Below are positions 53,489-62,500 of a stretch of 64,000 nt of DNA, piece by piece. Under the pieces are notes generated by a model. The model made no database searches. It saw nothing but the letters and a program-made list of their open reading frames with translations, and was not told the origin of the DNA. Every line of letters begins with the position of its first letter. Position 1 is the stretch's first letter. The translations under genes were made by a program, and so were the position numbers. The stretch lies in assembly GCA_014804695.1 (NCBI GenBank), contig JAAUZJ010000011.1, positions 121,874-185,873 of the forward strand, written 5' to 3'. This DNA is from Lachnospiraceae bacterium (lineage in GTDB: Bacteria; Bacillota; Clostridia; Lachnospirales; Lachnospiraceae).

Positions 53489-55330
53489 ATGAAAATTCTC
53501 CTGACAGCCATAAATGCAAAATTCATACATTCCAATCCTGCCATATACAGTCTGCGGGCATATGCAGATGAAGAGTTTAAAGAATTTATTGAGATTGCGG
53601 AATATACGATCAATAATAAAACGGAAGAAATTCTTGCTGATATTTATAGTAAGAAACCGGATGTTATTGCTTTTTCCTGCTATATATGGAACCGCAGTAT
53701 AATAGGGATTCTGTTGGCGGAGCTGCCTAAGATACTGCCTAGGACGGATGTCTGGCTGGGAGGGCCGGAAGTGTCTTATGACGCGGATGCTCTTTTGAGA
53801 AAATATCCTATGGTAAGCGGTATTATGATTGGCGAGGGAGAAGAGACTTTTCGGGATATTGTGGAGTATTATGCAGGTGTAGGAGATGGCACGGGAATAG
53901 AAGATAACAGTGTAATAAAAGCGGTGGACAATAGGATTAGAAGTTTAAACGATATACAGGGTATTGCATATCGCGTAACAAATGGTGAAATCCATCACAC
54001 GCCGCCCAGACAGCCCACCGATATCTCCAAACTCCCATTCCTATACGACAACCTATCTTCTTTTGAAAACCGGATAATATACTACGAAAGCAACCGTGGC
54101 TGCCCTTACAGGTGCAGTTATTGTCTATCTTCCATTGATAAGACGGTGCGGTTTAGGGACCTGTCAATTGTAAAAAAGGAGCTTCAGTTTTTTCTGGATA
54201 ACAATGTGAAGCAGGTTAAATTTGTAGATAGGACTTTTAACTGCAATAAAGAACATGCACTGGAAATCTGGCGGTATATAGCAGAAAATGACAACGGTGT
54301 CACAAATTTCCATTTTGAGATTGCGGCAGAGCTTATTACGGACGAAGAAATAGACGTTCTTGGCAAAATGCGACCGGGGTTTGTGCAGATGGAAATCGGA
54401 GTTCAGACTGTCAATCCAGATACGCTTAATGAAATAAGACGGATAAGCGACATTGATAAATTGCGCGAAACGGTGAAAAAAATTACGTACAATCATAACA
54501 TTCATATACATCTGGATTTAATAGCCGGACTTCCATATGAGGATTATGATAGCTTCAAACATTCATTTAATACTGTTTATGAAATGCATCCGCAGCAGCT
54601 TCAGCTTGGTTTTTTAAAGGTACTCAAGGGTTCTTATATGCATGAAAAGGCCAAAGATTATGAGCTTAAGTATACAGACGAGCCGCCATACGAGGTGCTT
54701 TCCACTAAGTGGCTTTCTTATGATAAGATTCTCAGTCTGAAAAAGATTGAGGAGATGGTGGAAGTATATTATAACAGTAATCAGTTTGAATACACTCTGC
54801 CGGTGCTTCAGACAGCCTTTGATAACGCCTTTGACATGTATTCAGGGCTTGCTGATTTTTATAGGCAGAAGGGTTATTTGCTGATGACGCCGTCAAGGAG
54901 CTATCGCTATCAGGCGCTGCTTGAATATGCGATGAGCACGAAGCTTTCGGCTAACGAAGAATTGCTGCGGCAGCTCTTGACTTTTGATTTATATTTGAGA
55001 GAGAATATAAAGAGCAGGCCGGAATTTGTGAAAAATTTAACAGACTATAAGCCGCTTATCCGGCGTTTTTATGAGCGGGAGGAAAAGGAAAGAAATTATC
55101 TTCCCGAATATTCCGCTTATGACAGCAGGCAGCTTGCAAAGATGACGCATATAGAGGTATTCGATTATCCGGTGTGGGAGAAGGACATTTACCTTCGTAT
55201 GAAAAGGCTTGACTCGCCCTGCATGATGCTATTTGATTATAAAAAGCGAAATGCTATAAATTATGCGGCTGGGTATACAGTAATAACAAATTTGGATTCA
55301 TTAAAGGAGGCAGACCATACAAATGAATAA
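53489..55330 (+). CDS. B12-binding-domain radical SAM protein (DUF4080 type)
   Basis: A 613-residue protein. Residues 1-150 are a cobalamin-binding-like Rossmann domain (MKILLTAINAKFIHSNPAIYSL). The radical SAM core has RGCPYRCSYC with Cys205, Cys209 and Cys212 to hold the 4Fe-4S cluster, then EIAAELITDEEIDVL and GVQTVNPDTLNEIRR. The C-terminal about 230 residues are the DUF4080 region. The reaction is unknown; relatives methylate or rearrange RNA or metabolites. Codons around 54000-54110 are strikingly C-rich. Confidence 0.92.
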   Translation: MKILLTAINAKFIHSNPAIYSLRAYADEEFKEFIEIAEYTINNKTEEILADIYSKKPDVIAFSCYIWNRSIIGILLAELPKILPRTDVWLGGPEVSYDADALLRKYPMVSGIMIGEGEETFRDIVEYYAGVGDGTGIEDNSVIKAVDNRIRSLNDIQGIAYRVTNGEIHHTPPRQPTDISKLPFLYDNLSSFENRIIYYESNRGCPYRCSYCLSSIDKTVRFRDLSIVKKELQFFLDNNVKQVKFVDRTFNCNKEHALEIWRYIAENDNGVTNFHFEIAAELITDEEIDVLGKMRPGFVQMEIGVQTVNPDTLNEIRRISDIDKLRETVKKITYNHNIHIHLDLIAGLPYEDYDSFKHSFNTVYEMHPQQLQLGFLKVLKGSYMHEKAKDYELKYTDEPPYEVLSTKWLSYDKILSLKKIEEMVEVYYNSNQFEYTLPVLQTAFDNAFDMYSGLADFYRQKGYLLMTPSRSYRYQALLEYAMSTKLSANEELLRQLLTFDLYLRENIKSRPEFVKNLTDYKPLIRRFYEREEKERNYLPEYSAYDSRQLAKMTHIEVFDYPVWEKDIYLRMKRLDSPCMMLFDYKKRNAINYAAGYTVITNLDSLKEADHTNE

Positions 55331-55976
55331 AAATACTAAAGAAATTCTTGATTTGCTTGATGAACACTATGGAACGGATTATGTCTGCTACCTGCATCAT
55401 GATAATGCATGGCAGTTACTTATTGCCACGATACTCAGCGCACAGTGTACGGATGCCAGAGTTAATATTGTAACCGAAGATCTGTTTCGCAAATATACCA
55501 GCATAGATGATTTTGCCAACGCGGACTTAAAAGAGCTTGAACAGGACATTCACTCTACCGGTTTTTATCATAATAAAGCGAAAAATATTATTGCCTGCTG
55601 TAAAGATTTGCGTGATAAGTTCGGAGGAGAGGTGCCGAGTTCTATTGAGGAACTGACATCACTGTCAGGAGTAGGACGTAAGACGGCGAATGTCATACGC
55701 GGAAATATTTTTCATGAGCCAAGTGTTGTAGTGGATACCCATGTAAAGCGGATTTCCAAGAAACTCGGACTTACTAAGGAGGACGATCCTGTTAAGGTAG
55801 AGATGGAGCTTATGAAGGTTCTGCCCAAGGATCATTGGATCCTTTGGAATATACAGATAATTACATTGGGACGCCAGATCTGCAAGGCGCCTACGCCCAA
55901 ATGTGATGAATGTTTCCTTAAGGCACAGTGCGCGGATTATAAGAAACGGAATAATAAGCGAAATAAGAAAGCTTAA
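55323..55976 (+). CDS. nth: Endonuclease III
   Basis: A 217-residue DNA glycosylase/AP lyase for oxidised pyrimidines. The helix-hairpin-helix reads LSGVGRKTANVI with catalytic Lys120, and VDTHVKR holds Asp138, the same numbers as in E. coli Nth. The C-terminal 4Fe-4S motif is C-x6-C-x2-C-x5-C (CKAPTPKCDECFLKAQC). It overlaps the radical SAM gene by 8 nt behind AGGAGG, so the two are coupled. Confidence 0.97.
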   Translation: MNKNTKEILDLLDEHYGTDYVCYLHHDNAWQLLIATILSAQCTDARVNIVTEDLFRKYTSIDDFANADLKELEQDIHSTGFYHNKAKNIIACCKDLRDKFGGEVPSSIEELTSLSGVGRKTANVIRGNIFHEPSVVVDTHVKRISKKLGLTKEDDPVKVEMELMKVLPKDHWILWNIQIITLGRQICKAPTPKCDECFLKAQCADYKKRNNKRNKKA

Positions 55977-55995
55977 AAAGAACGAAAGGATCGAA

Positions 55996-56697
55996 ATGAT
56001 AGATTCATACGTATGCCTTGATTTAGAGACTACAGGCTTAGACCCCAAGCATGACAAAATTATAGAAATAGGCGCAGTTAAGGTCAAGGATAGGGAAGTT
56101 GTCGATTTAATGGAGACTTTTGTCAATCCGCAAAGACTGCTTGAAGAACGTATTATCATGCTTACGGGAATTAAGGATGAACAGCTCCTCGATGCACCTG
56201 ATATTACAGATGTATTGCCTAAGTTGATCGATTTTATTGGTGACGATATACTGCTTGGGCATAGCGTGTTGTTTGATTATTCTTTTGTGAAAAAGGCAGC
56301 AATCAATCAGCGTTTAAAATTTGAAAAGTTTGGAATAGATACATTGAAATTAGCGCGTAAGTTTTTACCTGACTTAGAAAGCCGCAGTCTGGAATTTCTG
56401 TGCAGACATTTTGAAATTGAGCACAGCGCACATCGGGCGCTTGCCGATGCAAAGGCGACATCTGAACTTTATCATAAACTGGCGGAGCTTTTTTATGAAG
56501 GGCATGAAGATGTGTTTAAGCCGAAACTGTTATCATATAATGCCAAACGGGATACGCCTATTACAATTCCGCAAAAAGAGCAGTTATATAAGTTGTTGGA
56601 CAGGCATAAAATAAAAGTAGATTATGATGTGGAAAAGCTTACCCGTAGCGAAGCAAGCCGTATTATATCTCAGATTCTTGTAGAATACGGACGATAG
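55996..56697 (+). CDS. DnaQ-like 3'-5' exonuclease
   Basis: A 233-residue protein; ATG 55996 follows GAAAGGATC. The DEDDh motifs are DLETTGLDP (Asp/Glu pair), LGHSVLFDYSFV and HRALADAKATSELY. The family includes proofreading epsilon-like and PolC-type exonucleases; the size and the extra C-terminal tail (PITIPQKEQLYKLLDRHKIKVD) suggest a stand-alone nuclease. It follows nth by 20 nt. Its last 35 bp overlap the 3' end of the gene on the other strand. Confidence 0.93.
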   Translation: MIDSYVCLDLETTGLDPKHDKIIEIGAVKVKDREVVDLMETFVNPQRLLEERIIMLTGIKDEQLLDAPDITDVLPKLIDFIGDDILLGHSVLFDYSFVKKAAINQRLKFEKFGIDTLKLARKFLPDLESRSLEFLCRHFEIEHSAHRALADAKATSELYHKLAELFYEGHEDVFKPKLLSYNAKRDTPITIPQKEQLYKLLDRHKIKVDYDVEKLTRSEASRIISQILVEYGR

Positions 56698-57271
56698 TCT
56701 GTTTAGTTGCTGAAGTGATTGTTTCGGCAACTGAATGGAGATTACGGATTTTTTCCGGGGTATTTTCTTCCTTATAAATTGTACAAAGCAGTTTATAGGA
56801 TGCACTTATATCTGTTCTGGTAGATACGGCAAATTCAAGAACTTCGCGGGCCTCTTTTACATAACCTTTTTCGTATAGACAGGCAGCCCAGCTATTTAGG
56901 GTTCTGGCAAGTACGGTATAATTTTGGTCGAAGCGTGATAAGCGGTCAAGATTGGGCGCACCGTATTGTAGTTTCAGATCGGTGTTGCTTATACCGGTAA
57001 AATTGACTATTGAGACTCCACTTAAATATTTCACGGTGTCCTGATATTCGGCAATCTGCTCATCTTCCGGCAGAATATGCATGGGAAGGCGCTCAAGCGG
57101 TATTGTGATATACTCAAGGTCATCAAGCGGTTGCTTTGTAGTATTATTGGCCCGGTGCTCCCTAGCCCAGAATTTCTGAATCGGGTCGCCGTCAATATGG
57201 TTGCGCTTGGCAATCTGAAAATTAAGCCATATAATAAAGATGATAAAACTTGCCAAAAAGGGAAATTTCAT
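56663..57271 (-). CDS. Membrane-anchored TPR-like protein of unknown function
   Basis: A 202-residue protein; ATG 57271 follows AAAGGATAT. The first 18 residues (MKFPFLASFIIFIIWLNF) are a signal anchor. The rest is helical: SWAACLYEKGYVKEAREVLEFAV and SASYKLLCTIYKEENTPEKI read as TPR-type helix pairs. I do not recognise the family. It is divergent from a 35-residue membrane protein gene, with 37 bp between the starts, and overlaps the exonuclease gene at the 3' end. Confidence 0.8.
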   Translation of the reverse strand: MKFPFLASFIIFIIWLNFQIAKRNHIDGDPIQKFWAREHRANNTTKQPLDDLEYITIPLERLPMHILPEDEQIAEYQDTVKYLSGVSIVNFTGISNTDLKLQYGAPNLDRLSRFDQNYTVLARTLNSWAACLYEKGYVKEAREVLEFAVSTRTDISASYKLLCTIYKEENTPEKIRNLHSVAETITSATKQTIVRILQESEI

Positions 57272-57308
57272 ATATAATATCCTTTCAGTAATAGAGGAGG
57301 TTGTGCTT

Positions 57309-57416
57309 ATGTTTTCGTGGCATAATAAAAAATCAAGACAGATAATATCTGCTATCATAATCATAATACTTATTTTAGCTATGGTGGTTCCGCTTTTGGT
57401 AAGTGTGGCGGTATAG
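57309..57416 (+). CDS. Small single-span membrane protein (35 residues)
   Basis: A 35-residue protein: short basic start MFSWHNKKSRQ followed by one hydrophobic helix (residues 12-35) rich in Ile, Leu and Val. AGAGGAGG lies 7-8 nt before the ATG, one of the best ribosome sites in the window, which is the main support. It is divergent from the TPR-like protein and 73 bp before the VanW gene. Many such small proteins regulate membrane partners; its role is unknown. Confidence 0.8.
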   Translation: MFSWHNKKSRQIISAIIIIILILAMVVPLLVSVAV

Positions 57417-57489
57417 TTATAGCGAGTTTAAGTTTATCATATTTTTTGCATCTAGGCAATCGCAGGTTGAGTAAGAATGGAGGATTTTT

Positions 57490-59103
57490 ATGAAAAGCAG
57501 TTGGAGAAGGCTTATCGCCACTATTGCATTGTGCGGTGGTGTCTGCATTTCAGGTATTACACTTAATGTAGACGCTAAGGAAAAAGCTAATGATAAGATT
57601 GAAGCCGGAATATATGCAGATGACATAAATTTGGAAGGTATGACTGCTTCGGAGGCTAAGAAGGAAGTTCAGGCTTATGTAGACTCGTTTGCGGATACTG
57701 AAATCGTAATGCATGCCATAGATGACGGAATCATTACCGTAACGGCATCTGAACTGGGACTTAAGTGGAAAAATAAAGAGATAATTGATGAAGCAGCAAG
57801 CCTTGGAAAGAAAGGTAATATTGTACAGTGCTATAAGGCGCTCAAGGATCTGCAGCGTTCGAATAAGATTTATGATGTAGAGTTTGATTTTGATAAAAGC
57901 AAGATTAAATCATTTATTGAAGAAAATGGCACCGAGTATAATCAGGCAGCTGTCAATGCATCCTTAAAAAGGGTAGACGGAGCTTTTGAAATTACCGATG
58001 GTCAGACCGGTATCGAGGTGGATTTAGAGGCATCTGCGGATGCAGTTTATGATTATCTGACAAGCGAGTGGAACGGTGAGGCCGGAGACGTCAATCTGGT
58101 AATAAATATAGTTGAACCAAGAGGCAGTAAGGAAGAACTCTCTATGGTAAAAGATGTTCTTGGAACTTTTACCACCAGCTACTCTACATCCGGTCAGTCC
58201 AGAAGCGCAAATGTGAGCAATGGCTGTAGTCTGATTGACGGGTGTACCTTGTATCCGGGAGATGAATTCTCAGCATATGAAGTGGTTTCTCCGTTTACGG
58301 AAGCAAATGGATATTATATGGCAGGTTCCTATGTGAACGGTATGGTAGTGGACAGTCTTGGCGGCGGAATCTGTCAGGTGTCTACAACCTTATATAATGC
58401 GGTGCTTCAGGCAGAGTTGGAAGTGACACAGCGTTACAACCATTCTATGATTGTTACTTATGTAGATCCTTCTGCGGACGCAGCGATTGCAGAATCTTCA
58501 GGCAAAGATTTTAAGTTTGTTAACAATTTGGAATATCCGATTTATATAGAAGGTCAGACAACTCCCGATAAAAATATTACTTTTACAATATACGGAGTAG
58601 AGACAAGAGACAGCAACAGGAAAGTTACTTATGAGAGCGTAGTGCTTGAGAGGATCGTGCCGGATACTGAGGTTATATATACTAATGAATCTCTGCCGGT
58701 TGGATATTGCTCAGTTCAGTCTGCGCATATCGGGTATAAGGCACAGTTATGGAAAGTTGTTACTGTTGACGGTGTTGAAGTCAGCAGGGAACAGGTTAAC
58801 AGCAGTACGTACAATAAGGCGCCAAGAAGCGCTACGGTAGGAATTGCAACTGCGGATCCGGCGGCATATAATGCAATTATGGCAGCAGTGGCAACCAATA
58901 GTGTTGACCAGGTCAAAGCTGTAGCGGGAGCATATCAGGCAACTGCAGATGCGGCAGCGGCACAGGCAGCAGGAGACGCGGTAGCAGCACAAGCGGCGGC
59001 GGATGCTGCGGCAGCACAGGCAGCAGCAGATGCAGCAGCGGCACAGGCAGCAGCAGATGCGGCAGCTCAGGAACAACCTGCTCCGGACGCGGCAGCACCG
59101 TAA
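57490..59103 (+). CDS. VanW family cell-wall protein with Ala-rich tail
   Basis: A 537-residue secreted protein with a signal peptide of about 29 residues. Residues about 35-205 include a YoaR-like peptidoglycan-binding domain (AGIYADDINLEGMTASEAKKEVQAYV). The VanW domain covers about 220-370, with GGGICQVSTTLYNAVLQAELEV and NHSMIVTYVDPSADAAI. A G5-like segment follows to about 455. The last about 55 residues are an Ala/Gln/Asp repeat, an extended tail perhaps spanning the wall. VanW proteins occur in glycopeptide-resistance loci and widely elsewhere; the function is unknown. GGAGG precedes the ATG. Confidence 0.92.
   Translation: MKSSWRRLIATIALCGGVCISGITLNVDAKEKANDKIEAGIYADDINLEGMTASEAKKEVQAYVDSFADTEIVMHAIDDGIITVTASELGLKWKNKEIIDEAASLGKKGNIVQCYKALKDLQRSNKIYDVEFDFDKSKIKSFIEENGTEYNQAAVNASLKRVDGAFEITDGQTGIEVDLEASADAVYDYLTSEWNGEAGDVNLVINIVEPRGSKEELSMVKDVLGTFTTSYSTSGQSRSANVSNGCSLIDGCTLYPGDEFSAYEVVSPFTEANGYYMAGSYVNGMVVDSLGGGICQVSTTLYNAVLQAELEVTQRYNHSMIVTYVDPSADAAIAESSGKDFKFVNNLEYPIYIEGQTTPDKNITFTIYGVETRDSNRKVTYESVVLERIVPDTEVIYTNESLPVGYCSVQSAHIGYKAQLWKVVTVDGVEVSREQVNSSTYNKAPRSATVGIATADPAAYNAIMAAVATNSVDQVKAVAGAYQATADAAAAQAAGDAVAAQAAADAAAAQAAADAAAAQAAADAAAQEQPAPDAAAP
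58935..59090 (+). repeat. Ala-rich coding tandem repeats at the VanW 3' end
   Basis: Roughly four to five copies of a 33-bp unit encoding AAAQAAADAAA-like blocks. The DNA copies are nearly identical, so this tail is prone to length change by slippage or recombination. Confidence 0.75.
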
Positions 59104-59157
59104 ATTCCATGCCATTATTTAGAGAATAAATATGTCATAACAGGCGGATAAAGTATT

Positions 59158-60159
59158 ATGAGAATTGGTAAGATATCGGAAAGTGTTCTTATTCGTTCCG
59201 TTTTAAGAAATATAAAGACAAAAAGGGAAGAAGTTTTATGCGGCGCAGGCGTGGGGAGAGACTGCGCCGTTTTGTCATTTGACGAAAATACGGAAACCGT
59301 TATTTCTACCAATCCTGTCAGTGCGCCTATGGATATGGTGGGCAGCTATGGAATACATAAGGCGCTCAACAACATAGCCGCCGCAGGAGCGGAACCGATC
59401 GGAATTATGATTTCGGCTTTACTTCCTGAAGCGACTGAGGAGAAGGAACTTCAGGCTATGATGAAGCAGGCGGAAGAGACAGCGAAGCTTCATAACGTGC
59501 AGATCATGGGAGGGCATACGGATGTGATGTCAGGTATAGACCTTCCTATACTTACGGTGACAGGCGTAGGTAAGCGAAGTAAAGTTAGTACACGGGGAAA
59601 CGAAGCTGACGGACATGCTATAAGAGCCGGACAGGATGTAATAATCAGTAAGTGGATAGGGCTTGAGGGTACAGTGAGGTTAGCAAGAGAACATAAGGAA
59701 GAATTAATCACCCGATATCCTATAGGAATGATAGAAGAAGCGATGGAATTTGAACGTTTCCTTTCGGTAGTACCGGAGGCCGCCACCGCCGTTAAGTCCG
59801 GCGTCTGCGGTATGCACGATGTTTCATGGGGCGGAATCTTCGGTGCCTTATGGGAGATGGCAGATGGCGCTGGCGTTGGACTGGAAATAGATTTAAAGAA
59901 ATTGCCGGTTCGTCAGGAGACTATAGAGATTTGTGAGTTTTATGATTTGAATCCATACGAACTGTTGTCGGGAGGTAGCCTGCTTATGACTGCAACGGAT
60001 GGAACAGGTCTTGTAAGAGAACTTAACAAAGCAGGAGTTCCTGCGGTCATAGTGGGTAAGACCACTGCGGGAAATGACAGGGTAATTTTGAATGATGATG
60101 AAAGAAGGTTCTTAGAGCCGCCAAAGATGGATCAAATATATAACATATCTGATAGTTAA
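59158..60159 (+). CDS. AIR synthase-related protein (HypE/ThiL-like)
   Basis: A 333-residue protein of the PurM/HypE/ThiL superfamily. The N-terminal half has GAGVGRDCAVLSFD, a GSYGIHKALNNIAAAGAEPIGIMI ATP-binding region and GGHTDVMSG. The C-terminal half has GVCGMHDVSWGGIFGALWEMADGAGVGLEID and LLSGGSLLMTATDG. These proteins use ATP to activate carboxyl- or carbamoyl-type groups or thiamine phosphate; no hydrogenase or thiamine genes are near, so the substrate is open. The start at 59158 is 58 bp past the VanW gene. Confidence 0.88.
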   Translation: MRIGKISESVLIRSVLRNIKTKREEVLCGAGVGRDCAVLSFDENTETVISTNPVSAPMDMVGSYGIHKALNNIAAAGAEPIGIMISALLPEATEEKELQAMMKQAEETAKLHNVQIMGGHTDVMSGIDLPILTVTGVGKRSKVSTRGNEADGHAIRAGQDVIISKWIGLEGTVRLAREHKEELITRYPIGMIEEAMEFERFLSVVPEAATAVKSGVCGMHDVSWGGIFGALWEMADGAGVGLEIDLKKLPVRQETIEICEFYDLNPYELLSGGSLLMTATDGTGLVRELNKAGVPAVIVGKTTAGNDRVILNDDERRFLEPPKMDQIYNISDS

Positions 60160-60228
60160 GTATTGGTATTATTAAATAATGTGCCTGCATATGGATTGCG
60201 GCAGAAGAAAGGAATAGGTAATGAATTT

Positions 60229-60711
60229 ATGAGAGAGAAAATATTGACAGTGATTGAAAGAAACAGCCGGATTGATACTAAAGAACTTTCGGTTATTTTG
60301 GGCGTGGAAGAAATTGATATTGTGAACGAGCTTGCAGCGCTTGAGAGCGAAGGCATTATTTGCGGCTATCATACATTGATTGACTGGGAAAAGACTTCTA
60401 TTGAAAAAGTTACTGCATTGATCGAAGTGCGGGTTACTCCACAGAGAGGACAGGGCTTTGACAGTATTGCAGAGCGCATCTATAAGTATCCCGAGGTAAC
60501 CTCTGTTTATCTTATATCAGGAGGTTTTGATCTGCTTGTTACGCTTGAGGGAAAATCTTTAAAGGAGATATCGGGCTTTGTATCTGACAAACTTTCTACG
60601 TTGGATACGGTACTTAGTACGGCAACTCATTTTATACTTAAAAAATATAAGGATCACGGAACGATTCTTGCGAAAAAATATGAAGATACAAGAGAGAAGG
60701 TGACTCCATGA
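60229..60711 (+). CDS. Lrp/AsnC family regulator
   Basis: A 160-residue protein. ATG 60229 gives the standard start (MREKILTVIERNSRIDTKELSVILGVEE), with AAAGGAATAGGT upstream at a rather long distance. Residues 1-50 form the helix-turn-helix. Residues about 60-140 form the RAM effector domain (IEVRVTPQRGQGFDSIAERIYKYPEVTSVYLISGGFDLLVTLEG). Effectors are usually amino acids. It overlaps the aminotransferase gene by 4 nt, so it probably senses that enzyme's substrate or product. Confidence 0.92.
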   Translation: MREKILTVIERNSRIDTKELSVILGVEEIDIVNELAALESEGIICGYHTLIDWEKTSIEKVTALIEVRVTPQRGQGFDSIAERIYKYPEVTSVYLISGGFDLLVTLEGKSLKEISGFVSDKLSTLDTVLSTATHFILKKYKDHGTILAKKYEDTREKVTP

Positions 60712-61874
60712 GAAATCCATTGTCAGATAAGGCAGTAGGCCTTAAGCCTTCCGGAATAAGAAAATTTTTTGATATTGTAAATGAGATGGATGACGTAATT
60801 TCTTTGAGCGTGGGAGAGCCTGATTTTGATACGCCGTGGCATATAAGGGATGAGGGAATTTACTCACTGGAGAAAGGACGCACTTTCTATACATCCAATG
60901 CAGGACTCAAGGAATTAAAAGAAGAAATCTGTCTTTATTTAAAAAGAAAACAGGGCGTGGAATATAATCCGCTTAATGAGGTGTTCGTAACGGTAGGCGG
61001 CTCGGAAGGTATAGATGCAGCAATGCGTGCCATGCTGAATCCCGGGGATGAGGTACTTATTCCGCAGCCGAGTTTTGTATCATATGAGCCTTGTGCAGTA
61101 CTGGCAGGCGGCGTTCCGGTTATTATAGAGTTAAAAGAAGAAAATGAATTTCGTCTGACTGCGCAGGAATTGGAACAAGCAATTACGGATAAAACCAAAC
61201 TCTTGGTTTTACCGTTTCCTAATAACCCGACCGGCGCAATTATGGAGAAAAAAGACCTTGAGGAAATTGCAGAGGTAATTATAAAAAATGACATATATGT
61301 CATGTCTGATGAAATTTATGCCGAGCTTACATATAAAGATAAGCATGTTTCGATTGTGGAAATTCCCGGAATGAAGGAGAGGACGATTTTGATTAATGGC
61401 TTTTCTAAGGCATATGCGATGACCGGATGGCGTCTTGGCTATGCTTGCGGACCGAAGGAAATCATTGCGCAGATGTTAAAAATTCATCAGTTTGCTATTA
61501 TGTGTGCTCCGACAACCAGTCAGTATGCCGCTGTGGAAGCGCTACGAAACGGCGATGAAGATGTGGCGCAGATGAGGGAAGAATATAATCAAAGAAGAAG
61601 ATATCTGCTCTATGCATTTAAGGAAATGGGTATTAAGTGTTTTGAGCCTTTTGGAGCATTTTATGTTTTTCCGTCTATTAAAGAGTTTGGCATGACAAGT
61701 GATGAATTTGCAACAAGGTTTTTGCAGGAGGAGAAAGTTGCGGCAGTACCGGGAACTGCGTTTGGAGATTGCGGGGAAGGATTTTTGCGTATATCTTATG
61801 CGTACTCTTTGGATAATCTTAAGGTGGCAATGGGAAGGCTTGCAGATTTCGTAGAGCGGCTAAGGAAGGGGTAG
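60708..61874 (+). CDS. Class I/II PLP-dependent aminotransferase
   Basis: A 388-residue fold-type I aminotransferase. Lys234 in NGFSKAYAMTGWRLGYA forms the Schiff base with PLP; PFPNNPTGAIMEKKDLEEI, SDEIYAEL and the Arg of GEGFLRISYAYS bind substrate carboxylate and PLP. It resembles PatA/AspC-type aromatic or aspartate aminotransferases; substrate not assigned. The ATGA overlap with the Lrp-like gene makes a regulator-enzyme pair. Confidence 0.94.
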   Translation: MRNPLSDKAVGLKPSGIRKFFDIVNEMDDVISLSVGEPDFDTPWHIRDEGIYSLEKGRTFYTSNAGLKELKEEICLYLKRKQGVEYNPLNEVFVTVGGSEGIDAAMRAMLNPGDEVLIPQPSFVSYEPCAVLAGGVPVIIELKEENEFRLTAQELEQAITDKTKLLVLPFPNNPTGAIMEKKDLEEIAEVIIKNDIYVMSDEIYAELTYKDKHVSIVEIPGMKERTILINGFSKAYAMTGWRLGYACGPKEIIAQMLKIHQFAIMCAPTTSQYAAVEALRNGDEDVAQMREEYNQRRRYLLYAFKEMGIKCFEPFGAFYVFPSIKEFGMTSDEFATRFLQEEKVAAVPGTAFGDCGEGFLRISYAYSLDNLKVAMGRLADFVERLRKG

Positions 61875-61950
61875 CAGATTCAGATTATGTCAGGCGTAAA
61901 ACTAGCAAAGTATTGTCTGAGATAGCGATAGAAATAGAAGGGATAGATTT

Positions 61951-62442
61951 ATGCATATTATTTTACATCAGCCTGAAATACCGGCAAACACCGGCAATAT
62001 CGGAAGAACCTGTGTGGCGACCGGAACTTCGTTACACCTTATTGAGCCGTTGGGTTTTCATCTGGATGAAAAGTCGATTAAGCGCTCAGGGATGGATTAC
62101 TGGGATAAGCTGAATGTGACAAGATACATGAATTACAATGAATTTCTAACTAAGAATCCCGGGGCCAAAATATGGATGGCAACCACCAAGGCAAAAAAGG
62201 TTTATACGGAAGCGGATTTCGGTGCGGACGATTTTATAATGTTTGGTAAAGAAAGCGCCGGTATTCCGGAAGAGATTCTGGTGGAGAATGAGGAAAACTG
62301 TATCAGGATTCCAATGTTGGAAGAGATTCGTTCCCTCAACCTTTCAAATGCCGTTGCGATTGTGCTTTATGAGGCGCTTAGGCAGAATGGTTTTAATAAT
62401 ATGCAGAGACAAGGCGAGCTTCACAGGCTGCAATGGCGGTAA
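61951..62442 (+). CDS. trmL: tRNA (cytidine(34)-2'-O)-methyltransferase TrmL-like
   Basis: A 163-residue SPOUT methyltransferase. HIILHQPEIPANTGNIGRTCVATG is the N-terminal signature. FGKESAGIPEEIL and CIRIPMLEEIRSLNLSNAVAIVLYEALRQ form the knotted SAM site. It 2'-O-methylates the wobble base of tRNA-Leu species. GAAGGGATAG precedes the ATG. It converges with the next sensor kinase gene with 58 bp between. Confidence 0.96.
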   Translation: MHIILHQPEIPANTGNIGRTCVATGTSLHLIEPLGFHLDEKSIKRSGMDYWDKLNVTRYMNYNEFLTKNPGAKIWMATTKAKKVYTEADFGADDFIMFGKESAGIPEEILVENEENCIRIPMLEEIRSLNLSNAVAIVLYEALRQNGFNNMQRQGELHRLQWR

Positions 62443-62500
62443 AGTGTCAATTACAGGCATGTGTTCTTACCTTTCAATTATTCTGCTGATTATGCAAGTC

